NCBI GenBank assembly: GCA_026724425.1
Contig: JAIUCV010000117.1
Location: forward strand, 281,501 to 345,500
Direction of reading: 5' to 3'
Origin: Erythrophleum ivorense
Lineage: Eukaryota > Streptophyta > Magnoliopsida > Fabales > Fabaceae
Length of the DNA stretch: 64,000 nucleotides
In this document: piece after piece, positions 33,167 to 45,000 of the stretch
Layout of the letters: every line of letters begins with the position of its first letter
Numbering within the stretch: position 1 is the stretch's first letter
The notes under the pieces: generated by a model
The model's input: only the letters and a program-made list of their open reading frames with translations
Database searches by the model: none
Told to the model about the DNA's origin: nothing
Position numbers and translations under genes: made by a program

Positions 33167-36100
33167 ATGGCTCTCAATCCTGTTGTCGTTCCTAATCCTA
33201 CACGGAAGACGATTTCTCCGTATGATTTAACGGCTAGTGACAACCCAGGAGCTGTGATCTCTCAACCACTGCTCAATGGGTCTAACTACGATGAATGGGC
33301 CATCAATTTTCGCATGGCTCTTAGCTCTCGGAAAAAGTTTGGCTTCCTGGACGGAAGCATACCAAAACCGGCGGCTAATTCTCCTGACCTTGAAGATTGG
33401 ACCGCTAACAATCACTTGTTAGTCGGTTGGATCAAACAAACGATCGTCCCAAAGATTCGTTCGTCTATCTCCACACGAGAACACGCGAAAGATCTAAGGG
33501 ATATCATCAAAAAGCGTTACTCCATCAAAAGCGGAGCTCGTCTACAACAGCTCCGTAACTCTTTGGCAAATTGTAAACAGAATGGTTCATCCGTAGACGA
33601 CTATTTTGGTCGATTGACAAAGCTTTGGGATGGAATCACTGAATGTATGACCTCAAAAAGATGTGATTGTCACAAGTGTGAATGTGACTTAAACACAGCT
33701 CACGACAAAGAAAAAGAGGTTCTACAGATTCATGACTTTCTCTCAGGCCTTGATGAATCAACTCATGGTGTTATCCGCTCTCAGATTTGTGCGATCACGC
33801 CACTTCCTGACCTTGACAGTGTATATCAGACGATTATGCAAAACGAAACAATTCGTCTGAATGCATCCATAACCACGGAGACTCCAGTGATGAGCTTTGC
33901 CTCACAAGCCTCATCATATGCTCATTCCAAGCGTCCTCCTCAAACAATCTCAACTCGGGATTTACCAAGACAAGGCAACAATCCAAATTCATCTCGGCCA
34001 ATTAACCGTGACCCATCACGAGTGTGTACTGGTTGCGGTCGTACAGGACACGAAGTAACGTCTTGCTTCAAAGTTATTGGATATCCAGACTGGTGGGAAG
34101 AACGGCCACGAAGGAATGATTCTCGTACTCCTGCCCCCTCTACTGGTCGTGGTCAAGGCAACCCTCAAGTTAACAACACTCAAATAATTACGGCTAATGT
34201 TGCTACTCTAGGTTCAGCTCCAGCTATCTCTGACAACGACCGTCTAGGTTTAAGCGGGATCACCGATGATCAATGGCAGATTGTTCAACGCTTGATAAAT
34301 GAAGGGAAAAAAGAGGAGCCCTTGAATGGTACGATAGATGATAACTTTTGGATCTTAGATACTGGAGCTACTCATCACATGACAGGACGTATTGAGTTAC
34401 TAGAAAACATTCATGATATTCCTCCAATCTCAGTTATTTTGCCGGCTGGTGCTAATGTTATATCGTCCAAACAGGGGACTGTTAGACTATCTTCTCGAAT
34501 CTACTTGAATAATGTCTTTCTCGTAGATGGATTTCACACAAACCTGATCTCTTTTGGACAACTTCTGACTGACAACTATTTAGTTGGTCAAATTACTGAT
34601 CGTTTACTGGTTTTACAGGACCGCATTACGAGGATGCTGATTGGAGCGGGTGAAAGAGAGGGAGAGGGACTGTACCGGTTTCGTGGACTTGACTCGGTGA
34701 CTTCTCTACAAGCAAACGTTGGTGATGATTTCGTTTTGTGGCATCAGCGTTTGGGTCATCCATCTTTTCGCATTACTGGAATGGCTCCCGGACTTACAGA
34801 TTTTTCTTCTCATAGTGAAACTTCTGTTACGAATTGTGATGTTTGCTTCCGCGCAAAACAAACTAGACAATGTTTTCCCGACAGTTTATCTAATGCCAAA
34901 GCAGTTTTTGATTTAATACATTGTGATGTTTGGGGTCCATATCGGACGGCAACAACTTGTGGCTCTCGTTATTTTTTGACAATCGTTGATGATTTTTCAC
35001 GAGCAGTTTGGTTATATCTACTTCCCGACAAAGCAGCAGTCTCGCAGCACATCAGGAATTTTTTGGCGTGGGTAGAAACACAATTTACTAAGAAGGTAAA
35101 GACCTTACGGAGCGACAACGGAACAGAGTTTTTATGCCTTACTCGTTTCTTTCAAGAACAAGGAATCAACCATGAGACTTCTTGCGTTTATACGCCACAA
35201 CAAAACGGACGGGTAGAACGCAAGCATCGACATATTTTGAATGTTGCTCGAGCTCTTCGGTTTCAAGCTAATCTTCCTCTGCGTTTTTGGGGACACTGCG
35301 TCCTTGCTGCCTGTCATCTTATCAATAGAACTCCTTCTGTTCTCCTTGCGGGAAAAACTCCATATGAGAAACTCTATGGTTCTTCCCCATCGTTTACACA
35401 TCTACGTGTCCTTGGCTGCCTTGCATACGCACATAACATGAATAATAAAGGTGACAAATTCGCTCCACGTAGTCGTCGCTGTGTTTTCTTAGGCTATCCT
35501 TCCGGGAAGAAAGGATGGACCCTCTATGATTTGGACAATGATGATATTTTCCACTCTCGCGATGTGGTTTTTCAGGAGACGGTTTTTCCCTTTGCAGACA
35601 GTGTTGCTGCACCAATCTCAACATTTACACCTGTTTCTCCATCTTCTCCTGCTATAATCAATGATGGCGATGATAATCCCTTAACTACAGCTCCTCGTGT
35701 ATCCGAGAATACATCGAATACTGCAGATCTTGCCTCCTCTGTTTTAGACGACAGCAATACAGAGCCTGATAACACACCTAGTTCTGAAATCATTGGGACA
35801 ACATCACAGACGATTTCAGATTCTGAAAATACACAAGCTGCAAATTCAGAAGAACAGTTAGAGGAAGTGCTTGGTCGTGGTCATCGATCCAAGTTTGCTT
35901 CTTCTAAACTACGAGATTACATAGTTGGTACAGTCTCCATCTCTCCACCTCTCTCTCTCTCTACAACTTCACTCTCTCCTCAGCCATCCTCAGGTTCGTT
36001 TTATCCTGTTTGTGCCTTTGTCTCATGTGACAAATTTTCATCTAACCATCGCAGCTTCCTTACGGCAATTACGGCTCACGTCGAACCTCGCTCTTTCAAA

Positions 36101-37618
36101 CAAGCAATGGAAGTTAAAGTTTGGCGTGATGCTATGGGATCCGAAATAAAAGCTCTTGAAAGAAACCACACATGGGATCTTCAAGAATTACCTGCTGGTA
36201 AAACAGCTCTTGGCAGCAAATGGGTATTCACGATCAAATATTTATCTTCTGGTGACATCGAACGATACAAAGCTCGATTAGTTGTTCTCGGCAATCATCA
36301 GAAAGAGGGAGTTGATTATACAGATACTTTCTCGCCTGTCGCTAAGATGACCACGGTTCGTGTATTTCTTGATTTTGCAGTTAAGAAGAACCATGAAGTG
36401 CATCAAATGGATGTGCATAATGCATTCCTTCACGGAGACCTTCACGAGGAAGTTTATATGAAATTACCTCAAGGCTTTTCTTCGCCTAATGATACACGCG
36501 TCTGTCGTCTACGCAAGTCTCTTCATGGTCTCAAACAAGCTCCTCGTTGCTGGTTCGCCAAGCTTGTTGATGCCCTTCTCTCTTATGGTTTTTCTCAAAC
36601 TATCTCTGATTATTCCCTCTTCGTATACTCTAAACGAGGTGTCTCACTTCGAATTCTAGTTTACGTTGATGATCTAATCATCTCGGGATCATCATCTCCG
36701 GATATCACGACCTTCAAAGATTATTTGTCTACATGCTTTCACATGAAGAACTTGGGATTTCTTAAATATTTCCTTGGCCTTGAAGTAGCTCGTAATCCCA
36801 CTGGCATCTACTTGTGCCAACGAAAATATGCCATTGATATTGTGACTGAAGTCGGCTTACTAGGATGCAAACCAGCTGGTTCTCCGATTGATCAAAATCA
36901 TCGGCTAAGTCTCGCTGATGGGGCTGTCTTATCTGATCCGGAACGCTATCGTCGTTTGGTGGGACGACTTATCTATCTTGTCGCGACAAGACCTGATCTT
37001 ACTTATGCAGTTCATATTTTGTCACAATTCATGAATACTCCTCGAGAGGAACATTGGCTGGCTGCTGTAAAGGTTGTTCGGTATCTCAAAGGGACACTTG
37101 GTCAAGGAGTGCTTCTTCGTGCTGATTCACCGTTTCACTTCACTGGTTGGTGTGACTCCGACTTTTCCGCATGCCCTCTGACTCGCCGTTCTCTTACAGG
37201 CTGGTTTGTGCAACTTGGTTCATCACCAATTTCCTGGAAGACTAAGAAGCAAGATACAGTTTCCTTATCTTCTGCTGAGGCAGAGTATCGAGCTATGACT
37301 GCAGTTACGAAAGAACTTCTATGGCTCAAAGCTCTTTTACTTGATCTTGGCGTCTCTCATCCAGAACCAATGACTCTTCAGTGTGATAGTCAAGCTGCTC
37401 TTCACATCAGTGCTAATCCAGTTTTTCATGAACGGACCAAGCATATAGAACGTGAATGTCATTTTATTAGAGAGAAGATTGTTAAAGGACTGGTCAAAGC
37501 ATCTCACGTCTCAACAACAGAACAACTTGCTGATATTCTTACCAAGGCTCTTGGCAAGAAGGAGTTCGATGCATTTCTTTCCAAGTTGGGCATTCAAAAT
37601 TTACATGCTCCAACTTGA
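33167..37618 (+). CDS. Copia gag-pol polyprotein (1,483 residues)
   Basis: One uninterrupted frame. The gag region is followed by a CCHC zinc knuckle (CTGCGRTGHEVTSC, about residue 287), the aspartic protease DTGATHHM (about 396), and integrase with an HHCC zinc domain (HQRLGHP, CDVCFRAKQ; about 525-575). The integrase core carries TIVDDFSRAVW, LRSDNGTEF and the glutamate in QNGRVERKHRH. Reverse transcriptase has KWVFTIKY, QMDVHNAFLHGDL and YVDDLIISGS (about 1165), and RNase H has WCDSDFSAC and SLSSAEAEYRAM. The order protease-integrase-RT-RNase H defines Ty1/Copia. Length is typical and all catalytic signatures are present, so the element could be autonomous. The stop codon overlaps the polypurine tract. 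Confidence 0.97.
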   Translation: MALNPVVVPNPTRKTISPYDLTASDNPGAVISQPLLNGSNYDEWAINFRMALSSRKKFGFLDGSIPKPAANSPDLEDWTANNHLLVGWIKQTIVPKIRSSISTREHAKDLRDIIKKRYSIKSGARLQQLRNSLANCKQNGSSVDDYFGRLTKLWDGITECMTSKRCDCHKCECDLNTAHDKEKEVLQIHDFLSGLDESTHGVIRSQICAITPLPDLDSVYQTIMQNETIRLNASITTETPVMSFASQASSYAHSKRPPQTISTRDLPRQGNNPNSSRPINRDPSRVCTGCGRTGHEVTSCFKVIGYPDWWEERPRRNDSRTPAPSTGRGQGNPQVNNTQIITANVATLGSAPAISDNDRLGLSGITDDQWQIVQRLINEGKKEEPLNGTIDDNFWILDTGATHHMTGRIELLENIHDIPPISVILPAGANVISSKQGTVRLSSRIYLNNVFLVDGFHTNLISFGQLLTDNYLVGQITDRLLVLQDRITRMLIGAGEREGEGLYRFRGLDSVTSLQANVGDDFVLWHQRLGHPSFRITGMAPGLTDFSSHSETSVTNCDVCFRAKQTRQCFPDSLSNAKAVFDLIHCDVWGPYRTATTCGSRYFLTIVDDFSRAVWLYLLPDKAAVSQHIRNFLAWVETQFTKKVKTLRSDNGTEFLCLTRFFQEQGINHETSCVYTPQQNGRVERKHRHILNVARALRFQANLPLRFWGHCVLAACHLINRTPSVLLAGKTPYEKLYGSSPSFTHLRVLGCLAYAHNMNNKGDKFAPRSRRCVFLGYPSGKKGWTLYDLDNDDIFHSRDVVFQETVFPFADSVAAPISTFTPVSPSSPAIINDGDDNPLTTAPRVSENTSNTADLASSVLDDSNTEPDNTPSSEIIGTTSQTISDSENTQAANSEEQLEEVLGRGHRSKFASSKLRDYIVGTVSISPPLSLSTTSLSPQPSSGSFYPVCAFVSCDKFSSNHRSFLTAITAHVEPRSFKQAMEVKVWRDAMGSEIKALERNHTWDLQELPAGKTALGSKWVFTIKYLSSGDIERYKARLVVLGNHQKEGVDYTDTFSPVAKMTTVRVFLDFAVKKNHEVHQMDVHNAFLHGDLHEEVYMKLPQGFSSPNDTRVCRLRKSLHGLKQAPRCWFAKLVDALLSYGFSQTISDYSLFVYSKRGVSLRILVYVDDLIISGSSSPDITTFKDYLSTCFHMKNLGFLKYFLGLEVARNPTGIYLCQRKYAIDIVTEVGLLGCKPAGSPIDQNHRLSLADGAVLSDPERYRRLVGRLIYLVATRPDLTYAVHILSQFMNTPREEHWLAAVKVVRYLKGTLGQGVLLRADSPFHFTGWCDSDFSACPLTRRSLTGWFVQLGSSPISWKTKKQDTVSLSSAEAEYRAMTAVTKELLWLKALLLDLGVSHPEPMTLQCDSQAALHISANPVFHERTKHIERECHFIREKIVKGLVKASHVSTTEQLADILTKALGKKEFDAFLSKLGIQNLHAPT

Positions 37619-37625
37619 GGAGGGG

Positions 37626-37814
37626 TATTAGGAAATCTTATGACATATTCTAGATTGATCTATATGCATTCCTTTTCCTGTTTGTGTTTATCTTTTCTCT
37701 CGTCTTTTCCTATTCTAGTTAGGACATAAGTCGGTTTTAGCTCTTGTATAAATACATGACCTTATGGTCTCATCAATACAACTCGAAACATTCAAATCAT
37801 TCCCTTATTTTACA
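37626..37814 (+). repeat. 3' LTR of Copia element
   Basis: 189 bp; differs from the 5' LTR at three positions (TTATGAC for TTAGGAC, CATTCC for CATTTC, GACCTT for GAACTT). Confidence 0.95.
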
Positions 37815-37819
37815 GTTTT

Positions 37820-39072
37820 TTTCCTTAGATTTACGTTTATGTTTAGATATTGGGGGGATTGGCATGACGACTGTTCTAGCTAGTTGAAAACTAGGTTATC
37901 ACTGTTCTAAAGACTAAAGACATACTTACATAAATAAAGGTGAGTTTCTAAAGACATATTTAGATAAATAATTGTGAGTTTATCTATTTATATTAGTTAG
38001 AGTTACGTTCTATGTTTGAGACATGTGTGTGTTAGCTAGTTGGGGTATTTTAACCAGAACTGCTGTTTTTACATAAGATCTTTTTTTCCTCAGCTGCTAT
38101 TTTTGATTGTATATCTATTTTGAGATTTATATTTTCTTACTTCAAATTAAATAAATATATATACATATATATATAAGTTTCAAATGTTCACAATTAATTT
38201 TCTTCTGTCAATTTTCTTGTCCATGACTGACACAATCGAGTTCAGACATCACAATCTCTGTTTTTTTTTGTTGGTTAGGGAGAAAAATGAAAGATTCTCC
38301 CCTATCGAAATTCATCCTATAGGTTTATTTTAATAATGTATGTGAGTGAGAGAAAAAGATAAATTCATCACCTACTAATGCTACATTCATGCAGTTCTGC
38401 TACACATATATATGTCGGAGACTTTTGACTATGAATTTAAATGCGACTCCGGGACCAAATTTGTATATTTGAATGGTAACAGTGGAAGAAGTTCGTGAGA
38501 CAATTATTCTAGGTACAATTCCCTAAGTAAAAAGGTGTTGTTAATGTGGAACAGAAAAATTGGGTAGAACAAACGTATTGAACAGGACAACTTTAAATAG
38601 TGTGACACGAACGAAACAAAAATTGAATAATGATTATATAATTGCAGTGAAAGTATTATTAACATTCTAGTAACTAGGATTCGCCTAATACAACCCAATT
38701 TTGACTTGATGAAACACTTTAAATAATCGAAACATTAATATTTTAAGAGACATAAATATATTGATCTTATCCTTTTACAAAAAATATATATATATTTAAA
38801 GTTAATTTGTATATTGTTTCGAATTTACCGAAATGTTAATAATAACAACCAAACATATGCCTCATATTTGATGTAGTAAAAAACTAAAAAGAATTTGTGC
38901 CGGTCACAATTTCATCCACTCTCTTCTTCTCTGAAGAAGAAATCTCATCTCGAAAGGGATTTGAATAAACATATAAGAGATCTTAGTCAATCCATTTATT
39001 GTTAATTGGTTTTGAGTTTGAAGAAAATTTAATATCGTTCCACACTTAAATTTTTATGTTAAATATAAATAA

Positions 39073-39113
<41 letters not shown>

Positions 39114-39263
39114 CTTGAATGTAAACAAAAAAAGCGGGTGAGAATACATATATAAGCTAAAACCGTGATGCTTCTTAGTCTCCACTCAAGGTCTAAAGAT
39201 CAAGCACGTTTCCTTAAAAGTTCATACAATAAGGACGATTAGGGTACAAATATATAGTAAAGA
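37820..39263. other. Intergenic region between Copia element and PRE1
   Basis: AT-rich sequence with a dinucleotide AT repeat at about 39077-39111. The last 300 bases probably include the PRE1 3' untranslated region. No gene is seen. Confidence 0.45.
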
Positions 39264-39887
39264 TTACATGAGTAAGCTTCTAATAACGGCGGCTTCAGGG
39301 CTATCTTCATCGACAGATTCGAGAAGCTGAGACAGACGCTCACTGAGGTTGTCAACTTCTCTGTTCAAGTTTCGTATGTAGTTGCATGTCTCTTGCAACA
39401 CTTTCGACGCTGACACCTATTTACATATAGCTAGTTAGATAATTGTCATGAGTGTATATATGCACATGCATGCATGTGAAGATGTGCATGTGTATGTAGA
39501 TACAGTGATGGCGATGACTTTGATGGAAAATGTATGTATATTTGTTATTATGTAGATGGAAAACATAATGCTGTGAATATTGCTATTGTTATGTTCCTTA
39601 ATGTCCGGACTCCAGAGTCAAAAAGTTCCGACTTCTTTTTTCTTTTGTTTGGTTTGTGTCCTCTCTTCTTTAAACAAAACTTTTGTTTTTCGGATAAAAG
39701 AGTTTACAAGAAGGATAATGTTTATGGTCCTTATAAGAGAAAATATGTATATGTGTGATACCTTATCAGAACGACGCCGTTGACCAATCTCTGGCAAAAT
39801 CTGACGGAGCTTAGTTACAAGGTCGATCATTTGATCATCGGAGATCCTTGAAGCACTTGAAGATTGTCTTGATCTTCTGTTAGACAT
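39264..39887 (-). CDS. PRE1: Atypical short bHLH protein, PRE1 orthologue
   Basis: Two exons, 39762-39887 and 39416-39264, spliced at AAG|GTATCA and AATAG|GTG, give 92 residues. The product begins [20 protein letters not shown] and continues with a helix-loop-helix without the basic region ([20 protein letters not shown], then [20 protein letters not shown]), ending IRSLLM. This is the PACLOBUTRAZOL RESISTANCE family. These proteins cannot bind DNA; they titrate inhibitory HLH partners such as IBH1, PAR1 and HFR1 and promote cell elongation downstream of gibberellin, brassinosteroid and auxin. The N-terminus differs from the A. thaliana PRE1 I recall by about three substitutions, so the species or accession is not the reference. 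GA-rich microsatellites lie in its upstream region. Confidence 0.93.
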
Positions 39888-41653
39888 ATTCTACAATGCC
39901 GCAAGAAATAGACCCTTAATTTGTTTGTTTCTTCTCTACCTCTCTCTCTCTCACACTAGATTGAACAAGTTTTTTTTGTTGAATAGTTAAGGAAATGGAA
40001 ATAAGATAAGCTATGTGGCAAGTAGGTATATATATAGCTTTTATGTTTTGATAAGGTTTTAAGTTGCAAAACAAAAAAGACCAAGAAGAAAGAAAAACCG
40101 GAAAGCAAGAATAAAATAGAGAGGAGAGTATGAGAGAGTGTTTTGGCTTTTGAATGCACTTAAAATATAAAGAAAATGAGAATGTGATAAGAGAGATTTA
40201 AATAGGCCAAGGACCACAAGAGAGAGAGAGAGAGTAATAAACCTCGACAAGGATGTCACGGGGGAGAAAGCGATAGGTTTGAATGCTCATTAACCACAAA
40301 TCTTCGAAACCAATTTTCCTTTTACTTAAATAAAAGATTTCCAAACCTTACATGTTTGCAGGCCTGCATGTTTGGATGTATATTTTAACCAACCAAAAAT
40401 TGAAAATCCTTTAGAAAAAAAAAAGACTATAACCAATTATAATACCAAGATAGTTGCGGGATCGAGTAACTTTAAGATTGTTATATATCTTAACTGACAA
40501 AAGCACCAAATATTAATTAGTGTGGACTTTCACTTGAGATCAAATAAAATGAATCATAATACTGAGATAAACAGTTATTTTCTCTCTGCAAGTTAAGCAC
40601 TTTTGTCGATACAACAATAATTCACACGTAAGAATTGAACAAGCAAATTAATCCAGCAGTTACGTTAATGTTTTATCGGAAACTAATTATAAACTATGCT
40701 AATTTATTAGAAAAACATTATTCTACACGTGAAAATGAAATAACAAATTGGTATATTCAGCAGATATGTTGTATCAAAAACTACTAATTACATTATGGTC
40801 GCACGGAGATTGTAGACTCTTATACTATAGTAAATGTTTCTATTTATAGGAGGAATAAATAAGTGGGTACTATAAAATATTGTTATTTGGAGAGTTAGTA
40901 ATATGTAAAATGTTTTGAATAATTGGAGGAGATATGATATTATAGTTAAAAGGAGGAAACTAAGAGTTCCCAGAGATGGGGTTGATGAAGGTCAAGGGGA
41001 TTTAAGATAAGTGTTTCATGCTGATCTAACATTGTGGCCCTTCATCTGCAATGTCACAAAAAAGCAAATACCATGTGATGACATGACTTTTCGTTTCATT
41101 TTTTATTTTAATTCTTTTTTTGTAACATTAATATTCGTATTATGGCCTGAGTAATCACTTTCAGTCTATAGAAACTTTTACCACATACATGTTACCAAAT
41201 TTTTATTCATAGTGTGTGCAATTTATGTATATACTAATGAACATATCATCTGTAATCTTCTAAATATCTTCATGACTTCAAATATATATATAGCAAATAA
41301 AATTGTATGATAAAGAGGATAAAAATATCTTACTCAAACCCTATTTTCCCTTGGATACTTCAGGGACAAGAAATCCACCGCTGGTGATGAAGCAGCTCCT
41401 TTATAGTACGATAAAGCACGAGGATGACATGAAGACCGACTTGTCTAAGATACACGAAATCAAAGAATTATGGAATTTTATCAAAGAAATGGCGGTATCT
41501 ATCAAAGTGTACGTATTGGCAGGGTTTATATCTTTATTGCCTAAAAAGACGGATCTATATGAGATTTTAAACTCATGGAAGAGATACCAATTTTAGATTT
41601 AGTTGGAGGAACAAAAATATCAGACATAATTGAGATACATTTTGCTCAAATAG

Positions 41654-41690
<37 letters not shown>

Positions 41691-41791
41691 GATCGTAGCT
41701 CTTACGAGAGCTTTGTAAGCTTTGATAAAGATATAAGGGAGATATCTCAATGTTAGAACCGGTTAATATAAAGGTGTCCATCGCCAGTTAA
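39888..41791. other. Upstream region of PRE1 and intergenic DNA
   Basis: GA-rich runs at about 39935-39955 and 40218-40234, then AT-rich DNA. A 97-codon frame at 41303-41596 starts without an ATG and is not convincing as a gene, although it looks protein-like and could be a relic. Confidence 0.4.
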
Positions 41792-42067
41792 GGGTGTGAA
41801 TAGATGGTCAAATTAGAGTAAAAAGGAGGTGGAAAATGTTTTTTAATCCCACTTCCTCTGATTATTAATCAATCAAGTGGAAAACACAAAGATAAATTTT
41901 TCACTCAATAACGCTATATGCAACATTATCTATTACTCTCATTTTTTATAGAGTAAACATTTTTTTCTTTTTTTCCACCTTTTTACTCTAATTTTCATTT
42001 TTCCTTCCCTTTTAATTACTTTTCTTTCATTTACTCCCAGTTATTCTAGCCTTCACTATTCACAGCC
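41792..42067. mobile_element. 276-bp Tourist-like MITE (PIF/Harbinger type)
   Basis: Termini GGGTGTGAATAG and, in reverse complement, GGCTGTGAATAG, with a subterminal inverted pair (AGAGTAAAAAGGAGGTGGAAA / TTTCCACCTTTTTACTCT; only the core pairs exactly). Flanking TAA at 41789-41791 and 42068-42070 is the 3-bp target duplication typical of Harbinger/Tourist elements. No coding capacity. Its termini differ from those of the autonomous Harbinger element at 49274, so that element is probably not its mobiliser. Confidence 0.75.
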
Positions 42068-42070
42068 TAA

Positions 42071-45000
42071 GTCTCAAACCGAATTATAGAATAAAATTCA
42101 TTATAATATTTTTCTGCGCATTTGTATTTACAAATTTTTAAAAGAAAAAAAAACATCAGAGATTGCAATGTCGATGATATGATTCTTGTTTGTTATTGGG
42201 GCAATGACTTAAATAATGTTTTTTTTGTAACATAATACGAAACAAGTACCAAAATAGGCCTGTTAATTTTTCACTAGATGAATACTAGTTTGTTATTATT
42301 TTTTGAGATAGAACTATTTAAGGGTATTCCTTCTTTGTTTTGTTGTTATTCCTTATGATGACCCCAGACTCAAATGTACCGATCAGCCGGAAAGCCATGA
42401 ACTGAACTCTGAAGGATTAAAAATCATAATTTTGAGACATCGAAATCAAGTTTTGGGACATTGTAAATATAAATTTGAAGGGATTGTAAAAATTCATTTA
42501 CAGGTTGATGAAAATAAATGTTAAGAGTGATATATTCTTCAATTCAATTTTTTCTAAGGTTTCAGAATCTTATTAATTTCTCGTAATTATTTATAACAAT
42601 TATTTATCACAGACCTAAGGAAGGTAACAAAGAAGAAAATGAAGAGTTCGATATATTGATCGAAAGATTACTTATACATGAAGCACATGTGGTGGTGACA
42701 CTCAAGTTTTTTCAGAGTTGCATTCTCTCCTAGAAAAAATAATAATAAGAACAATTGGATCCAACAGACATAGAACTTGAATTGGCGAGAAAGACTTAAA
42801 GTTTCTCACTGATCATAGTATACATAGAGTTTGTATAGCCCTAAAAGAAGATCTAAGAATATCATACATGCATGTACAGTAGTATATAATAACAGGAGAA
42901 TAGGAAATGTAACGTAACTAACATAAGATATAATGAGATTTTACATAAGATATTGTTCAAAAATATTAATTGTGTATTGATATTTAAAAGATAATAACAG
43001 TATAGAGTCTATATACAGTCCATATATATAACTAAATTTTTGTTGTTGTTAAAGAATATAACTAAAATATTGCAAATATAGAACAAAAAACCACTTTAGA
43101 AAAAAGCGTGAGAAAATTAAATGCATAAAAGAGACATCTCAATTGGTTTTAAATTTAGCTTCAACATTGAAGCTTCTCCATAAACAAACGAGAGCAAAAA
43201 CAAAGTGTCTGATTAACCTTTATACACGTGCATTAAAGAACCTCAACCAACTAATCCATAAACCATAACTTGTTTAACTAACTAACAAACTGTTAACTAA
43301 CTAGTCTGATATTAAATTTAAATAAATATTTCCTCCGTTTCTTTTTAGTGAATTAAGAAAAATTACTTTTTAATCATAGATGCATAGATATTTGCAATTA
43401 AACAATTTTCTATAATTTAAACCATTAAGAATTCAAAAAGCATAATAAATATTTCAAAAAAAGTGTATCAAAAGACTAGAAAAAACAATAAAATTTGGCT
43501 ATAAAATTCATTAAAAATAAACTGAAGGAGTACATTTTAGCGAAAAATAATCAAAGCAAGTGTTTTACACTTTCTTCGATCTTAATTCGTACACTTACAC
43601 TTTGACAAAAACAATAGCCTATGATTCTGAAGTGATAATGCATGTCTCATTCATACAACTTATTTTACGAATTGAGATCGATCGGTCCATTATTGGTTAA
43701 GTATTAATAAACAAAACAATTCTCATAACATCGACTATGACACGTGTCACACCAGTGTCTCGTGCTACATGCTGCCCTCGGGTCCTGGGTCCATAAAATC
43801 AATCTTTTAGATATCTTGTTCTCCAATAACATTATCAATATAGATCCGACAAGTATGTAACACTGGAAAATATAAATATATTTGTATGAAACTATGAACT
43901 ATATTATTAATTTTTGGAAATAAAAACAACATTTTGAAATCCTAATATTCCCCTAAAATATTTCATTTGTATGCGGAACCGTCCATGAGAACCATCCATG
44001 AGAAGTGATGGGCCGCAATCGAAAAACATTTTTGGATCTGTAAAAAAGAGTTTTAGAAAATAAAATCCGAAAAGGTGAGGCTGCGATTCGAACCGATCAT
44101 CTAAGTACATAACCAACTCATCTAAAGAATTTTTTTTTAAATTTAGGACCGAAAATTTAAGGCCAAAAATTTACTTATTTTATAGAGGGTTGCAAGTAGC
44201 TGCTTGCTTTGCTTGCTTTGCTTGCTTTGCTTGCTTTGCTTGCTCCCAAGGCTGGCTATCTTTGTATGGTGTATTAACTTAGTATACATGTAATGTAGTA
44301 CATGTTAATAATAGTTCTTTAATACATGTAGTACATGTTAATACATGTAATCCTCAATTCCTCATTCTTCATCAAAAAAAAAATGTTAATAGTAGTTGAA
44401 TCAAATATTCAGTAGATGAAATCTATTTCAATCAACAAGTAATAAAAAGCTAAGAAATCTCTCTTTTCAACGCATTAGCATGACATGAATTGTAACTTTT
44501 TTACAAAATAAAAGTTATATTTATAAGAAAATACTACTTAATTAAATATATAAAAGAGTAGTTATCCACTTCGTGAGGCTTTTCATTTTACTGTCAAACC
44601 GATATTACCCGACAATAATTCACACTGATAAGAGAAGGATATGTGGATCATACAATCATACGTACATTATATCTTTCTATGATCAATCTACCACAATATA
44701 TATATATATTACCACAATATATTAAAAGAAAATTTTCATTCATATGATTTTCTTAAATAATACACATACCTTTTTACATCAATAATGCACATAATTAATG
44801 AAATCATGAATTATATATGTGAACACAAGTATGTAGAAACTTAAGTGTGTTGGTGTGCGTTTGTTTTATATATGCAAGATTATTTAAAGAAATTGATCCA
44901 TATTCTAATAAATTGCAAAGGGGGATTTTACATGTTAGTCCATGTGGGTTCGGGTACTACATGTTTGGTCTCATAGGCTCCACGATGTTTTTGTGTCTAC

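Larger units (their letters stand above)
22770..33395. repeat. Tandem duplication, copy 2
   Basis: Second copy of the block described for 10555-22767. It lacks the fold-back element. Its first 1.2 kb (22770-24030) differs from copy 1 by about a dozen substitutions and several indels, including 8-bp and about 47-bp deletions. The remainder appears identical to copy 1. Confidence 0.95.
32847..37814 (+). mobile_element. Complete Ty1/Copia LTR retrotransposon
   Basis: A 4,968-bp element with LTRs 32847-33035 and 37626-37814 (189 bp each), flanked by the 5-bp target duplication GTTTT (32842-32846 and 37815-37819). The primer site TGGTATCAGAGC for initiator Met-tRNA follows the 5' LTR directly, and a polypurine tract GAGGAGGGG precedes the 3' LTR. 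The LTRs differ at three positions by my reading, so the insertion is young but not brand new. Both LTRs begin TATTAGG rather than the usual TG. The single gag-pol frame is open throughout. Confidence 0.97.

Noticed and set aside
39077..39111. Long AT dinucleotide run considered as an origin or matrix attachment site
   Set aside because: Simple AT microsatellites are common in this genome and nothing else supports a function.
41303..41596. 97-codon plus-strand frame
   Set aside because: Begins without an ATG and has no recognisable domain; kept only as a possible relic.
44080..44130. tRNA-like minus-strand sequence with GGTTCGAATCG
   Set aside because: Spacing between A-box-like and B-box-like parts is only about 30 bases, too short for a tRNA gene; probably a transposon relic.
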